A DNA stretch of 33,243 nucleotides from Armatimonadota bacterium (GCA_013178155.1 JABLXH010000095.1:1-33243); one strand, 5' to 3'; positions 24,744-33,243 are shown, counted from the first letter of the stretch. Notes: generated by a model from the sequence alone, not told the origin. Numbers and translations are program-made.

Positions 24744-25979
24744 CTAGCGGGCAGGCAGTAGGAACAGCCGTCCCCCACCGGCATCCAACGAGAGCTGGAG
24801 ACCGTCCATGGCTGGACTGTCATCCAGGACCGGGACCTCACGCCCCGTCTCCTGGCAAACCTCGCGCACGCTGGCAGGATCCACGTCGAACTCCACCGTG
24901 GGCCAGGAGGTGTAAAGGTAATCGTAGTTCGTCAGCATAACAGCGCGACGGCCGTCGGCGTGGCGGAACATGCCAACCAGGTAGTCGCCGTGAGTGCCAC
25001 CGTCCAGGACGCGGAAGGGCGTCTGCTGCAGGGCCTCGGTCTTCCCCTCGTCCGGTTTCACCCGCACGACTCCAGTGCTGGTAAGCTGCATCAGGGCAGG
25101 GCCCATGGCCTTCACGGCAGCATTCAGACGCCTGGCCTGCTCGTAATGGCGGGTCTTGCGGCCCTCGGCGGTGATGATTGCCCCACCCTTCGGGAACTCG
25201 CCACCGCGAGGGGTCCAGTAGCAGAAGTAGAGCAGGCCCTTGGATCCATAGGCGATGGAGGTCATCATCTGCCAGCGGATGCTGTGCTCGGTGGGGTCAA
25301 AGTGCGGGCCGAAAGGCATGGTGTTGAAGAAGTTCCAGTGCGGCACACCCTTGCGAACAGACTCTCGGCGCATGACCTCCAGGTTGGCGCAGTAGGCGTC
25401 CCGGCTGTCGGCCCCCGGCTGCATCATCGGGTAGTGGTCCATGGACAGCACGTCGGTGTCCACTTCATCGGCGAAGCGCCGGACGTGCTCGTCATAGGTG
25501 GCCGTCCCCAGGGCCCAGGCCGGCGCGTAGTTGGGGAAGAGGTTGATATACCCGAAGCGCCCGGGACGCGCAGCGCGGATCTCGTCCACAGCCGTCCGCA
25601 GGCCGGGGAAGTCAGCCGCCCCCGGCTCGTCGCGGATCATGTAGCCCCAGCAGGCCGGGCCTTCGGGCAGCTCCGCCGGAGGCAGCCCCGCCCGCGACAC
25701 GATCGCCCGCAGGTTGTACTTCTCACAGAGCCGAAGCTGTTGCTGGACGGTCTCTGGCGTGGTGGCGCCGAAGCCGCCGATGACCAGCGTGAAGTTGGCC
25801 ACAGCGATGTCATGGTAGTACCGCGCCATATTCTCGTCAGCCGGCGGGTCTACCCAGAAGCCGATGGCGAAGCGGTCCTGCTGGAAGCGCACCTTGTCCT
25901 GGGCGACAGCCGGCATGACGTACCCTCCTGTGAATGCAGTCGCCGCCAGACACCAGGCGGCAAGGCGACTCATGCGCAT
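24744..25979 (-). CDS. Secreted TIM-barrel glycosidase-like protein
   Basis: A 411-residue exported protein, signal peptide ending TGGYVMPAVA-QD. Residues 35-330 read as an (alpha/beta)8 barrel: 'FAIGFWVDPP', 'NFTLVIGGFG', 'ACWGYMIRDEPG', 'FGYINLFPNY', 'DVLSMDHYPM', 'PHWNFFNT' and 'GLLYFCYWTP'. E118 in IRDEPG is the likely acid/base, since this motif sits after strand 4 in related putative glycosidases. A nucleophile was not placed with certainty, so catalysis is unproven. The C-terminal 80 residues form a small beta domain ('AVMLTNYDY'). GGGAGG precedes the ATG by eight bases. It lies 109 bases after the alpha-mannosidase gene, the largest gap in the operon, where no promoter was found. Confidence 0.72.
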   Translation of the reverse strand: MRMSRLAAWCLAATAFTGGYVMPAVAQDKVRFQQDRFAIGFWVDPPADENMARYYHDIAVANFTLVIGGFGATTPETVQQQLRLCEKYNLRAIVSRAGLPPAELPEGPACWGYMIRDEPGAADFPGLRTAVDEIRAARPGRFGYINLFPNYAPAWALGTATYDEHVRRFADEVDTDVLSMDHYPMMQPGADSRDAYCANLEVMRRESVRKGVPHWNFFNTMPFGPHFDPTEHSIRWQMMTSIAYGSKGLLYFCYWTPRGGEFPKGGAIITAEGRKTRHYEQARRLNAAVKAMGPALMQLTSTGVVRVKPDEGKTEALQQTPFRVLDGGTHGDYLVGMFRHADGRRAVMLTNYDYLYTSWPTVEFDVDPASVREVCQETGREVPVLDDSPAMDGLQLSLDAGGGRLFLLPAR

Positions 25980-26088
25980 GGGTCTTCCTCCCGTGAAGCG
26001 GTCAGTCTCAGTGCCACAACAGTCACAGGAGGTGCTTCGCCCCGGCCTCGCCCATGGCCTTCCGCAACGGCCTGCTCTCGCTCCGCAG

Positions 26089-29000
26089 CTATTCGGCTCT
26101 GAGGATCAGCCGCACCGTGGCCAGGCAGCGAGGCTGGACCTCGACCTCAAACCCTCCCTCATCCCGGTCCACCAGGCGCGCGCCGCCAGGCAGGGTCGCA
26201 TCGTCCTGCTCGACGACCGACGTCAGCCGCACCTCGGCGACAGGGCCGAGGCCGACCGCGACCCGGCCCCGGGCGGGCTGCGGCGCCGGGTTCCACAGCC
26301 GCAGGATCAGCCCACGACGATCATCCGCCAGCTTACAGGTCAGCAGTGCCAGGTAGTCGCCGGTGACTCTGAGCAGGCTGCCGCTCAGGGGCAGATGCCC
26401 CGGACGGCGACGCTCGGCGAAGATGGTCTCACAGGGCGTGACGGCCCCCCAACCCAGCCGAGTGGCCTCGGCGTCGCTGAGACTGCCCGGCGCCGTGGTC
26501 AGGCTGTAGCGGAAGAGCGCTGTGCCGGACTGCGAGACCGCGAAGTTCGTGCCGAAGTTGTTGGCAAAGAGCAGCGAATAGAGCCAGCCACGCGCCAGGA
26601 TGTCGGCAGTTGCGGGCTCGTGGTGAGCACGCTCCGGTACGCGGCAACTGTGAGCAGGCGACGTGTAGCCAGGGTGCAATTCCCCCAGCGAGACGACCGG
26701 AGCCTCCAGGCTGGACCACAGCACACTCCAGGCGCCATCACTGAGACAAACCCAGTTCTGTACGGTCACCGCGTCCCAGTAAGCGGCGGGGAGGAAGTCG
26801 CGGATGGGTTCCACCACGGCCAGCACGCTCTCATACCGCCAGCCTGGGGTCTCCAGGCGGAAGGGGAACGCCAGATAGGTCTCCAGCAACGGTGTCGGGT
26901 CCTTGAGTACGCGACACGCAAGATCCAGCCGCTTCACCCCGGCATGGAGACCCAGCGTCCAGTGGACCCGCGGATGCCCCGGCGCGAAGCTGGTGAAGCT
27001 GAGTCCGCGGTAGACGGGGCCATCGGCGCTGAGCGTGCAGCACACGGGCGCCTCGGCAGGCAGAAGCCCCTCCGGGTCGCGCACGACCAGCTCGCCCAGG
27101 CCGTGGGGCGCCCCGGCATCCAGCAGCTCCCGGTCGGCCTCGCGGTCCACGATGCTGACCACGCGGCCCGTGTCGGGATCAGCCTCGACCCGGTAGTACT
27201 CATTCTCGACGACCAGAGCACCGGGCTTGCCACCGGCCACCGTCTCCGGACGCGGCTGGGACCAGGGCTTCAGCAGGTAGGTGCGGTAACCGCCGGCTGG
27301 CAGGTCGCGGGCCACAAAACGCAGGTCTCGGCCCACCCCCGATGGTGTCTCAAAGATGCCCAGGCGCTTGCCCCCCTGCGCCAAACCGTACCTCTGCGGC
27401 GCGTATGGCATGGGGTCATGCGGCGAGGCCATTTCCACGATCTGGAAGGGCACTGCCTCGCCCGTCTCCGCGTCGAGCAGGTCGAAGTGGCCACGCAGCA
27501 CCTCCGCCGGCGGGTAGCGGTGCCAGCGGTCGGTCAGCGCCACGCCTTGCAGAAACGGCCCCGCATCCGGATCGTCGGGGTCTACGCGGCGATGCATGGT
27601 GCTACCGCAGTTCTCCAGTTCCCGCAACGGCGTGGAGACTGCCGCGGTCCGCGGGTGCGGCAGCGGGTTGTAGACCACCAGGCAGAAGCCGTCCGTCGGA
27701 AGCTCGATGTGGTCGGCGACGCGGGCCAGGTAACGGCTGATGACATCGTGCGTCACCGCGGCGGCTCGGTAAGCGTGGACCTGTTTCTCGCACTCGGAGG
27801 CCTCGGCCGCTGGTCCTGCGGGGAAGTGATGGCCCCAGGTGTGCTCGTCGTACCAGAGCACGTCCTCATAAGCTTCGTCCAGGGCCTCCGTCGCCGCAGG
27901 CAGGTCGGTAGTCGCCGCCGCCACCGTTGACAGTTGCTCAGCCACCAGCAGCCGGGCATGGTTCGCCCGGTTCACACCCGTTGCCGCTGCCGTGGACATG
28001 GCACCCACGGGGTAGTCCTGACCGGGCAACTCGCCCCGGAACACCGGAAGGTCCGGGGGAAGCTCCTCGCGCAGGTCCTGGTAGAAGCGGTCGTTGGTGC
28101 TGACAGAGAGCCGGGGGTAGGCCCAGCGTGCGTTCCACTCGCGGACGGTATGGCAGTGGTCCACGATGTAGGGCGAGTTGTCGCGCGCCCCACCGCGCAC
28201 GGGCCAGTAGACGGTCTCGTAGGGGTAGCCGGTGTCAGCCAGCTCCTGAAGCCGTTCGGCGAGACCCGGCAGGTTGGAGTGAACGTTGCCGCCGGCGCCG
28301 AAGGCCGACTCCCACAGCAGCACGCGCCGTCCGGAGGGGGCTTCCCACCAGAAACCTCCCGGGCGGCCTTGTGGGAAGAGCGCGTCATCGTCCCAGAAGG
28401 ACTGCATGGGCGGGTCGCACCAGTTCCAGTAGCGAGGGAGACCGGGGGCAAAGAACTCTATGCCCGCCTCCGTGAGCACCTGAGCCAGACCCCAGGAAAG
28501 GCCGGGGATGTCGTTGTGCTCGGCCGTGGTGATTCGGAAGCCGAAACGACGGGCAATGCGCTGGGAGGGATAGAGAGCCCGCACCAGCTCCTCGGGACCA
28601 CAGAGCTCACTGGTCATGTTGCCGAACAGCGCTGTGAGCTCGATCTGGCCGGTGCGTAGCAAGTCTCCCATGCGCGCCACCCGCTGTTCCGGTGCGCGAC
28701 GGAGGAACTCCCATAGCGACCAGGCCTGCTCGATGACCAGGCGAAACCGTGCCGCCTCGGGGAAGTCCACAGTCGCCTCGGCCATGCCGATCGCGTCGTC
28801 CAGGAAGGTGACATGCTCACGCAGCACGGCCGAGGCGAGGTTGGTGTAGCCTACGTCGTGGTGTGAGTGCTGAACCACATGCACTCGCCAGCGCCGGGGC
28901 GGCTGCCACGCGACTGTCTTCTGGCTGGTGACCGCCCCACCCGCCCGTAGCACGAAGGTCAGGTCGGCTGGTAGGCCGATGGCCGGGATGCTGGCCTCGT

Positions 29001-29193
29001 GCGCCGACTGGCCCGCAGGCAGGACGCCGAGGTCCACGTCCGCATCGGCGACCCCTCCGCGCACAAGTAGGGCGGCGCTGCACGGGGGCCCCGGATTGGC
29101 AACACTCACGCGCACGACCTGCCAGAGGTCGTCATCGGTGCCGGTGAGAAAGACGGTAGGCACGATCTCCAGCAGTGCTGGTTGGGTAGTCAC
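26089..29193 (-). CDS. GH38-type alpha-mannosidase
   Basis: A 1034-residue protein without a signal peptide, so cytoplasmic. An N-terminal beta domain (1-100) precedes the GH38 barrel. Zinc ligands fit H111 and D113 (VVQHSHHDVGYT), the nucleophile D228 (AEHNDIPGLSWG) and H451 (WYDEHTWGHH), the order seen in GH38 alpha-mannosidases, which remove terminal alpha-mannose with a retaining mechanism. The motif has Tyr where Trp is usual (DVGY). The C-terminal half (about 510-1034) is the beta-sandwich region typical of the family ('VVENEYYRVEADPDTGRVV'). GTG at 29193 follows GGAGGTG, 9 bases away, and three bases separate it from the stop of the GH2 C-terminal part. It may also act on other alpha-linked sugars. 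Confidence 0.83.
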   Translation of the reverse strand: MTTQPALLEIVPTVFLTGTDDDLWQVVRVSVANPGPPCSAALLVRGGVADADVDLGVLPAGQSAHEASIPAIGLPADLTFVLRAGGAVTSQKTVAWQPPRRWRVHVVQHSHHDVGYTNLASAVLREHVTFLDDAIGMAEATVDFPEAARFRLVIEQAWSLWEFLRRAPEQRVARMGDLLRTGQIELTALFGNMTSELCGPEELVRALYPSQRIARRFGFRITTAEHNDIPGLSWGLAQVLTEAGIEFFAPGLPRYWNWCDPPMQSFWDDDALFPQGRPGGFWWEAPSGRRVLLWESAFGAGGNVHSNLPGLAERLQELADTGYPYETVYWPVRGGARDNSPYIVDHCHTVREWNARWAYPRLSVSTNDRFYQDLREELPPDLPVFRGELPGQDYPVGAMSTAAATGVNRANHARLLVAEQLSTVAAATTDLPAATEALDEAYEDVLWYDEHTWGHHFPAGPAAEASECEKQVHAYRAAAVTHDVISRYLARVADHIELPTDGFCLVVYNPLPHPRTAAVSTPLRELENCGSTMHRRVDPDDPDAGPFLQGVALTDRWHRYPPAEVLRGHFDLLDAETGEAVPFQIVEMASPHDPMPYAPQRYGLAQGGKRLGIFETPSGVGRDLRFVARDLPAGGYRTYLLKPWSQPRPETVAGGKPGALVVENEYYRVEADPDTGRVVSIVDREADRELLDAGAPHGLGELVVRDPEGLLPAEAPVCCTLSADGPVYRGLSFTSFAPGHPRVHWTLGLHAGVKRLDLACRVLKDPTPLLETYLAFPFRLETPGWRYESVLAVVEPIRDFLPAAYWDAVTVQNWVCLSDGAWSVLWSSLEAPVVSLGELHPGYTSPAHSCRVPERAHHEPATADILARGWLYSLLFANNFGTNFAVSQSGTALFRYSLTTAPGSLSDAEATRLGWGAVTPCETIFAERRRPGHLPLSGSLLRVTGDYLALLTCKLADDRRGLILRLWNPAPQPARGRVAVGLGPVAEVRLTSVVEQDDATLPGGARLVDRDEGGFEVEVQPRCLATVRLILRAE

Positions 29194-29196
29194 TGG

Positions 29197-29772
29197 CTAC
29201 TGCACCTCCGCGAGGGTCACCGGCACATTCCAGCCCTCGACTTCTACCCGCAGGCCCGGCCCGGCGCCACCGTGCACGGCAGCAACGGTTTTGCACTCCC
29301 CTGGCAGCAGTGAGAAGTAATTGTCCTCCCAGTACACCGGACGCACCTCCTGACCTGCCGCATCGAGCAGGCGCAGCTTCATGAAGAAGGCCAGGTGGTC
29401 GGTGGGGTTGGTCAGGGCGACCTGGCAGGTCCCCTCCGCGCTTGCTCTCCCTCTCCACCCTGTGGAGAGGGGGTCGGGGGGTGAGGTGACCGTAACCTCC
29501 GCCGGTGGCAGGTCCTCCAACTCCCGCAGACACGGCGTATCGCGGGGCACCGCCAGGGGCTTGTCGGCGGGGAACTGGTGCAGGTCGCCGCGGAAGGCGA
29601 TGTCATAGTCGTCCAAGCGCGGCGAGAGCCAGTAGAAGTTGTCCGCCAACACCTCTCCCCCGGCATCGCGCAGCACCAGCTTGACGAAGTACACCGCCGC
29701 CTCTTGCACCGATATGGGCTGAGGGATGAGAAAAGCATCGGTGTAGCTGTTGGCCGGGGCGTCCACCGGGCC
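29197..29772 (-). pseudogene. C-terminal part of the GH2 gene after an in-frame stop
   Basis: About 190 codons in the same frame as the GH2 gene upstream, separated from it only by TAA at 29775-29773. It reads from GPVDAPANSYTDAF through 'AVYFVKLVLRDAGGE', 'DNFYWLSPRLDDYD' and 'VYWEDNYFSLLPGECKTV', the last two beta-sandwich domains of GH2 beta-mannosidases. It has no start signal beyond a weak AAGG before GTG at 29766. Independent translation would give a free domain of 189 residues with no active site. It therefore belongs to the GH2 enzyme. The segment SPPDPLSTGWRGRA inside it is encoded by an inserted palindromic repeat. Confidence 0.8.
29449..29486. repeat. Palindromic repeat inserted in the GH2 tail
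   Basis: CCCTCTCCAC (29449-29458) pairs exactly with GTGGAGAGGG (29462-29471) around a three-base loop, and GTCGGGGGGTGAGG follows to 29486. Read on the minus strand this is the CCTCACCCCCCGACCCCCTCTCC type of hairpin repeat scattered through many GC-rich bacterial genomes. It is in frame and adds SPPDPLSTGWRGRA between two beta strands of the GH2 C-terminal domain. Only one copy was noticed in this window. Confidence 0.65.
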
Positions 29773-31971
29773 TTACTGGTCGTGCAGGACACGCAGGGAC
29801 AAGTCGTAGATGACCGCCTGGACCTCAAGCCCCGCGGCATCGGTGAAGGTGTTGTTGACCACCGACACCATGCCGTCGAGCGGGCAGAGCTGGACCGCGA
29901 AGCGAGCGCACGCCTTGCGAATGGCGAACATGCTGGGCATGGGGCGCAGGAACCAGTCGTGGATCTGCCACTGGATGTCGGGGAAGGCGCTGTTGAGCTT
30001 CCATTCACCGAAGCCGCTGGTGATCTCCCACATGCGGTGGTGCACAGCCTCAAAGAAGGCTCGGTGCTGGTCGTAGGTGGTCAGGTGTGCCTTCCACACA
30101 TAGTCGCGCAGGTCCCGCGGCTCACCATAGAGCAACCGCAGGCCGCGATCAAACCACTCGTAATAGGAGTTGGCTCCGTAGTGGGCCCAGGCCTCATCGA
30201 GCGGATAACGCGGGTCCGAGCCGTCGTTCGGCGCCAGCTCAAGCAGGTGCGGCATGAAGGTGAGGAGGCTTTCCACCGGCGGCACCGATGCCGCGCCGCT
30301 CTCGATCATGAACATCCAGTTGCGCTGGTGGCGCACAAAGTCATAGTAGACCCACGGGAGCTGCCAGCCGTAGGACTTGGGCGTGTAGTCATTGCAGCCC
30401 GCCGGTAACTCTCGCGCAAACCAGTCAGGGATGTCTGTGCGGTAGTCCGGGAAGGAACCCGAGGGGATCAGGAAGCGCGTGTCGTCTTGGGCCAGGACCG
30501 TGCGGCGCCACATCTCATAGACATCCTGGCGCGTCTCGCCCTCGTTCTGGGCCATGTGGACCACCACCGACGGATGGTTGCGGTAGCGCCTGGCGATGTC
30601 CACGGTCGCGTCCTCCAGCACCTGAAGGTCCACGTCCCAGGGGCGGTTGTACTGCAGCCAGTAGCAGTCATAGAAGCAAGTCCAGAACATGAGGCCATAC
30701 TGGTCACATAGGTCCAGGAACCAGTCGGGCGGATTGGGGATGTCCTCAAAAGCCACGTAGTTAAGGTGGGCGTGGGCGAGATAGCGGATTTCGGCCTCTG
30801 CGCGCGCACGGTCCCAGTCGAACATCATCTCCGGCTGGATGTAGCCGCCGCGCTGGAAGATGCGCTGACCGTTGACGTACAGCCGGAAGCCGTGGGCTCC
30901 GTCCAGTTCATACAGCTCCCGGTCCAGCCGCCGGATGCCGAAGGTTGTCTCCACTCTCGTGGGCGGGGTCTCCAGACGCCGGTGGGCGAAAGACAGCTCC
31001 AAGTGATACAGCGGCTGCTCCCCGTAGGTGTTGGGCCACCACAGCCGCGGGTTGGCCAGAGATAGCTCCGCCGCGTCGTTCGGCGTCACGGTGATGAGCT
31101 GCGTCTCGTGGCTCAGCAGTGTCACCGGTCGCGCGAACCGCGCGACCACCTGGCCTTCGGGGTCCGTGACCGTCCCCTCCAGCGTGCCACGGACAGACCG
31201 CGACGAGGCATTGACCAACTCCGCCGAGACTGTCAGCCGCGCCGGGTTCAGGTCCGGCAGGTCCAGGTTGGCCCGCACGAAGGGGTGGCGGATGTCCACC
31301 GGGCCGGTGACATCGAGGGTCATCTCCTGCACCAGCCCCATGTTGCGGTCGGGCACGGTGGGAAAACAGTCGTAGCCGATGGTCATGACCTCGGTAACAT
31401 CGTTGCAGATGTCCTTGTGGAATTCCCGGACAGGGCCAAACACCTCGAGTTGCGTGTCCGGGGTGCCCGGATGGTCCACCGGGTATACCAGGATCGCCAG
31501 CGCATTGGGGCCGGGCCGCACAGCCTCGGTCACCTCCAGTCGGAAGCGACGGAACATGCCAACGAGCTGCTCACGGTCGGCCAGGAGCTGGCCGTTGAGC
31601 CAAACGTCGGCGCGGTAGTTGAGGCAGTTCAGCGTCAGCCAGAGCCGCTGATCCGCAGCCAGTTCGGGGCTAGCAAACTCGATGCGGTACCACCAGGGAT
31701 CGCGCCAGGGGTTGTGCTCGTCGGGAAGGTGGCTGAACTGAGCCAGGCTATGGGTGGCATTGAACTCATCCGAGGAGTCGGGGATGCGCATGGCGTTGGG
31801 CCAGAAGCGCGGGTCAGGGTAGGTGCCGTCATGGACTAGGCTGCACAGCACGGTGCTAGGGACGACGGTCTCATGCCAGCCCGCCACTTCGGCCCCAGGT
31901 AACGAAAGCGCAACGCCGTCCCGCCCTGCGAGGTAACAGGTCTGCAGTTGCCAGCCATCGCGTAGGTCCAT
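29773..31971 (-). CDS. GH2 beta-mannosidase-like enzyme, cut short by TAA
   Basis: A 732-residue protein with the GH2 layout: a sugar-binding jelly roll (about 1-190, 'DPWWYRIEFASP', 'LNYRADVWLNGQLL'), an Ig-like domain (about 215-345) and a TIM barrel (about 365-700). The acid/base is E477 in MAQNEGE and the nucleophile E557 in FMIESGAAS. Relatives include mannosylglycoprotein endo-beta-mannosidase and exo-beta-glucosaminidase; the exact substrate is not readable. No signal peptide, so cytoplasmic. The ATG at 31971 follows GGAG by about eight bases; GTG at 32013 is a weaker start. Translation ends inside a beta domain ('YDLSLRVLHDQ', TAA) although the same frame continues for 190 codons. The barrel is complete, so activity may remain. 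First gene of the operon. Confidence 0.83.
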   Translation of the reverse strand: MDLRDGWQLQTCYLAGRDGVALSLPGAEVAGWHETVVPSTVLCSLVHDGTYPDPRFWPNAMRIPDSSDEFNATHSLAQFSHLPDEHNPWRDPWWYRIEFASPELAADQRLWLTLNCLNYRADVWLNGQLLADREQLVGMFRRFRLEVTEAVRPGPNALAILVYPVDHPGTPDTQLEVFGPVREFHKDICNDVTEVMTIGYDCFPTVPDRNMGLVQEMTLDVTGPVDIRHPFVRANLDLPDLNPARLTVSAELVNASSRSVRGTLEGTVTDPEGQVVARFARPVTLLSHETQLITVTPNDAAELSLANPRLWWPNTYGEQPLYHLELSFAHRRLETPPTRVETTFGIRRLDRELYELDGAHGFRLYVNGQRIFQRGGYIQPEMMFDWDRARAEAEIRYLAHAHLNYVAFEDIPNPPDWFLDLCDQYGLMFWTCFYDCYWLQYNRPWDVDLQVLEDATVDIARRYRNHPSVVVHMAQNEGETRQDVYEMWRRTVLAQDDTRFLIPSGSFPDYRTDIPDWFARELPAGCNDYTPKSYGWQLPWVYYDFVRHQRNWMFMIESGAASVPPVESLLTFMPHLLELAPNDGSDPRYPLDEAWAHYGANSYYEWFDRGLRLLYGEPRDLRDYVWKAHLTTYDQHRAFFEAVHHRMWEITSGFGEWKLNSAFPDIQWQIHDWFLRPMPSMFAIRKACARFAVQLCPLDGMVSVVNNTFTDAAGLEVQAVIYDLSLRVLHDQ

Positions 31972-32158
31972 CGGTCTTCTCCAAGAGCACGGTTTGGGTG
32001 CGGCCGGCTCCACATTGCTGGTTCACCGCCGCCGCAGGTTCCCCGGACTGGTTCCGGTTCCCTCTGGCGCGGGCGGTCGGCAGGGATAGCCTGAGTATTG
32101 CTGGAAATGGCCCCGTGGAAAGCAGACCATAGTACGCCGATCAGGAGGGCGATTCGGG
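31972..32158. other. Divergent intergenic region with no clear promoter
   Basis: The 187 bases between the GH2 start and the rightward secreted-protein gene must hold promoters for both, including the long operon. No -35/-10 pair with good spacing was found on either strand; TAGTAC at 32130-32135 and TACTAT on the minus strand are only partial -10 matches. AGGAGGG at 32143-32149 is the ribosome-binding site of the rightward gene. An alternative sigma factor or regulated promoter is possible. Confidence 0.4.
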
Positions 32159-33243
32159 TTGACCACGAGAGCTCTGCTGACAGCACTCGTCCTGGCTATC
32201 TGGGCCCCGGCCGAAGCGGCCCCACCGGTCGTGGATGAGCCACTCGGGGCCCGCTACTCGCTGGGTATGACGCTGTGGCACATGGGGCGGGACGCGCCAA
32301 CGATCGTGCGCTTCCACGAATTCCTGCGCAGCCAGGGCTTGGGCCCCCAGAAGCTGCTCCCCAGGGAGGCCCTCGCCGTCCCCAAGGACCTGCAACGGGT
32401 CCTGCTGGACTTTGAGCTGGCCACCCCTGAGCAACTCAACGGCTGGCAGGTACAAGGTGAGTGCGCCGTCAGTGCGGCCACGGACGCCGGTCCAACACTG
32501 AGTATCCCGCTGCATGTGCCCAGGAGCAGCACCTACCGCCTCTGGGTACGCTACCTGGGGCGCCCTGAAGCCAGGGCGGTAACCGCCCTGCGTGTGTACC
32601 GGGCAGGAGAGGAGCATCTTGGCCCTGTTCACCAGGCTGAGGAGGTCTACGCCGAGCCACCACCCGAGGCCGGGCCGGCATGGCATGGGTTCATCATGGA
32701 CCTGGCCGCCGGTGACTATGTGGTCAAGCTCAGTCATGTCACGCGCTGGTGGCACGGTGGAGGACACTATGACCTGCGGCAGATGGACTGCCTGTACTTG
32801 ACCGAGGAGCTGTGGGCCTCACCACCAACAAGCGAACAGCTCCAGGCTATGCGGGACGCCAGGGAGGCCGACGGCGTTCAGCGGACGTGGACCGTTCCCC
32901 TGGCCACGGCAGAGCGTGAGACCTGGCAGTGGTGGCAGGTGCGCCCCCTGTCCTGGGAAGACCGGCTGGCCAGACCGGAGCTGTTTGCACTGAGCCGACG
33001 CTTCTGGCAGCAGACGGTGTCGGCACTGGCAGCCAGGGACTATCCTGAAACGCGTGAAGGGCTTCCGGACTACCGTGCCCCCGAGCGTCAGGTCGTCTTC
33101 GATGAGACGTGGAACATGGTGGCCAATCCGGTGCGGGCCCGGCGCCAGCAGCAGACGCTTCTGGCGGATGTCCAGACGACCCCTCTCCCCTATCATTATG
33201 TCTGGCATGACATCGCCGGCAACATCCCCGACCTGACCGCGCC
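32159..33243 (+). CDS. Secreted protein of unknown function (N-terminal part)
   Basis: An open frame of about 361 codons that runs off the right edge. TTG at 32159 is the likely start, ten bases after AGGAGG (32143-32148). It encodes the signal peptide TTRALLTALVLAIWAPAEA. A short helical region ('RFHEFLRSQGLG') is followed by a beta sandwich at about residues 95-225 ('STYRLWVRYLGRPEARAV', 'AAGDYVVKLSHV', 'QMDCLYLTEELW'), which looks like a carbohydrate-binding-type domain. The following part ('TWQWWQVRPLSWEDRLARPE') is not recognised. It diverges from the GH2-led operon, so it may be a linked binding or degrading protein, but that is inference. The rest of the protein is outside the window. 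Confidence 0.7.
   Translation, partial: MTTRALLTALVLAIWAPAEAAPPVVDEPLGARYSLGMTLWHMGRDAPTIVRFHEFLRSQGLGPQKLLPREALAVPKDLQRVLLDFELATPEQLNGWQVQGECAVSAATDAGPTLSIPLHVPRSSTYRLWVRYLGRPEARAVTALRVYRAGEEHLGPVHQAEEVYAEPPPEAGPAWHGFIMDLAAGDYVVKLSHVTRWWHGGGHYDLRQMDCLYLTEELWASPPTSEQLQAMRDAREADGVQRTWTVPLATAERETWQWWQVRPLSWEDRLARPELFALSRRFWQQTVSALAARDYPETREGLPDYRAPERQVVFDETWNMVANPVRARRQQQTLLADVQTTPLPYHYVWHDIAGNIPDLTA

Noticed and set aside
25864-27930. 688-codon plus-strand open frame opposite the mannosidase and TIM-barrel genes
   Set aside because: It lies antisense to two genes with clear active-site motifs and spans their boundary. Its sequence is Arg/Gly/Ala-rich with no fold.
1-33243. tRNA, rRNA, CRISPR array, riboswitch, transposase or phage genes
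   Set aside because: No cloverleaf, repeat-spacer series, known aptamer core or matching protein motif was seen on either strand by eye. A covariance-model search was not possible.

Overview
GC-rich bacterial DNA holding 22 genes or gene parts, two of them cut by the window edges. Large secreted glycosidases, a DUF4855 protein with discoidin-like domains, an FG-GAP protein, a UroD-like methyltransferase and a DUF7305-like beta-helix protein occur together, Shine-Dalgarno sites mix with leaderless starts, and no SusC/SusD pair is present. This resembles uncultured Armatimonadota or a similar plant- or sediment-associated phylum. The phylum is an inference from gene content; no marker gene is present.

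Left part (1-7420). A MOP-type polysaccharide flippase (minus, cut by the left edge) diverges from an MFS sugar-type transporter. Then come a vapBC-type toxin-antitoxin pair with a near-consensus promoter, a secreted protein with a PQPGM-like motif, an L-fucose isomerase-like enzyme behind a hairpin and a possible 14-codon leader ORF, a membrane-targeted archaemetzincin protease, and an OmpR-type regulator whose receiver domain has lost its phosphorylation residues.

Middle (7422-11891). A tight minus-strand trio encodes a beta-helix surface protein, a secreted TIM-barrel glycosidase-like protein and a membrane protein with a 12-histidine loop (probable divalent-metal transporter). It diverges from a UroD/MtaA-like methyltransferase gene that looks leaderless.

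Right part (11895-31971, minus). Eight co-directional genes with gaps of -4 to 109 bases form one probable 20-kb glycan-degradation operon. In order of transcription: GH2 beta-mannosidase-like, GH38 alpha-mannosidase-like, secreted TIM-barrel protein, DUF4855/discoidin protein, FG-GAP calcium-loop protein, a giant GH101/GH129-like (DUF5696-like) protein with CBM9-like and CARDB domains, an aldose-epimerase-fold-like protein, and a clan-A glycosidase. The first two lack signal peptides and the rest are exported, which suggests outer cutting of a mannose-containing glycoconjugate and final hydrolysis inside the cell. The MFS carrier and fucose isomerase-like enzyme could serve the same pathway. 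The GH2 gene is broken by an in-frame TAA, the only TAA stop among the genes here, and its tail carries an in-frame palindromic repeat insertion. A further secreted protein gene runs off the right edge.

No rRNA, tRNA, CRISPR array, insertion sequence or phage gene was seen. No stretch without a gene exceeds about 235 bases.
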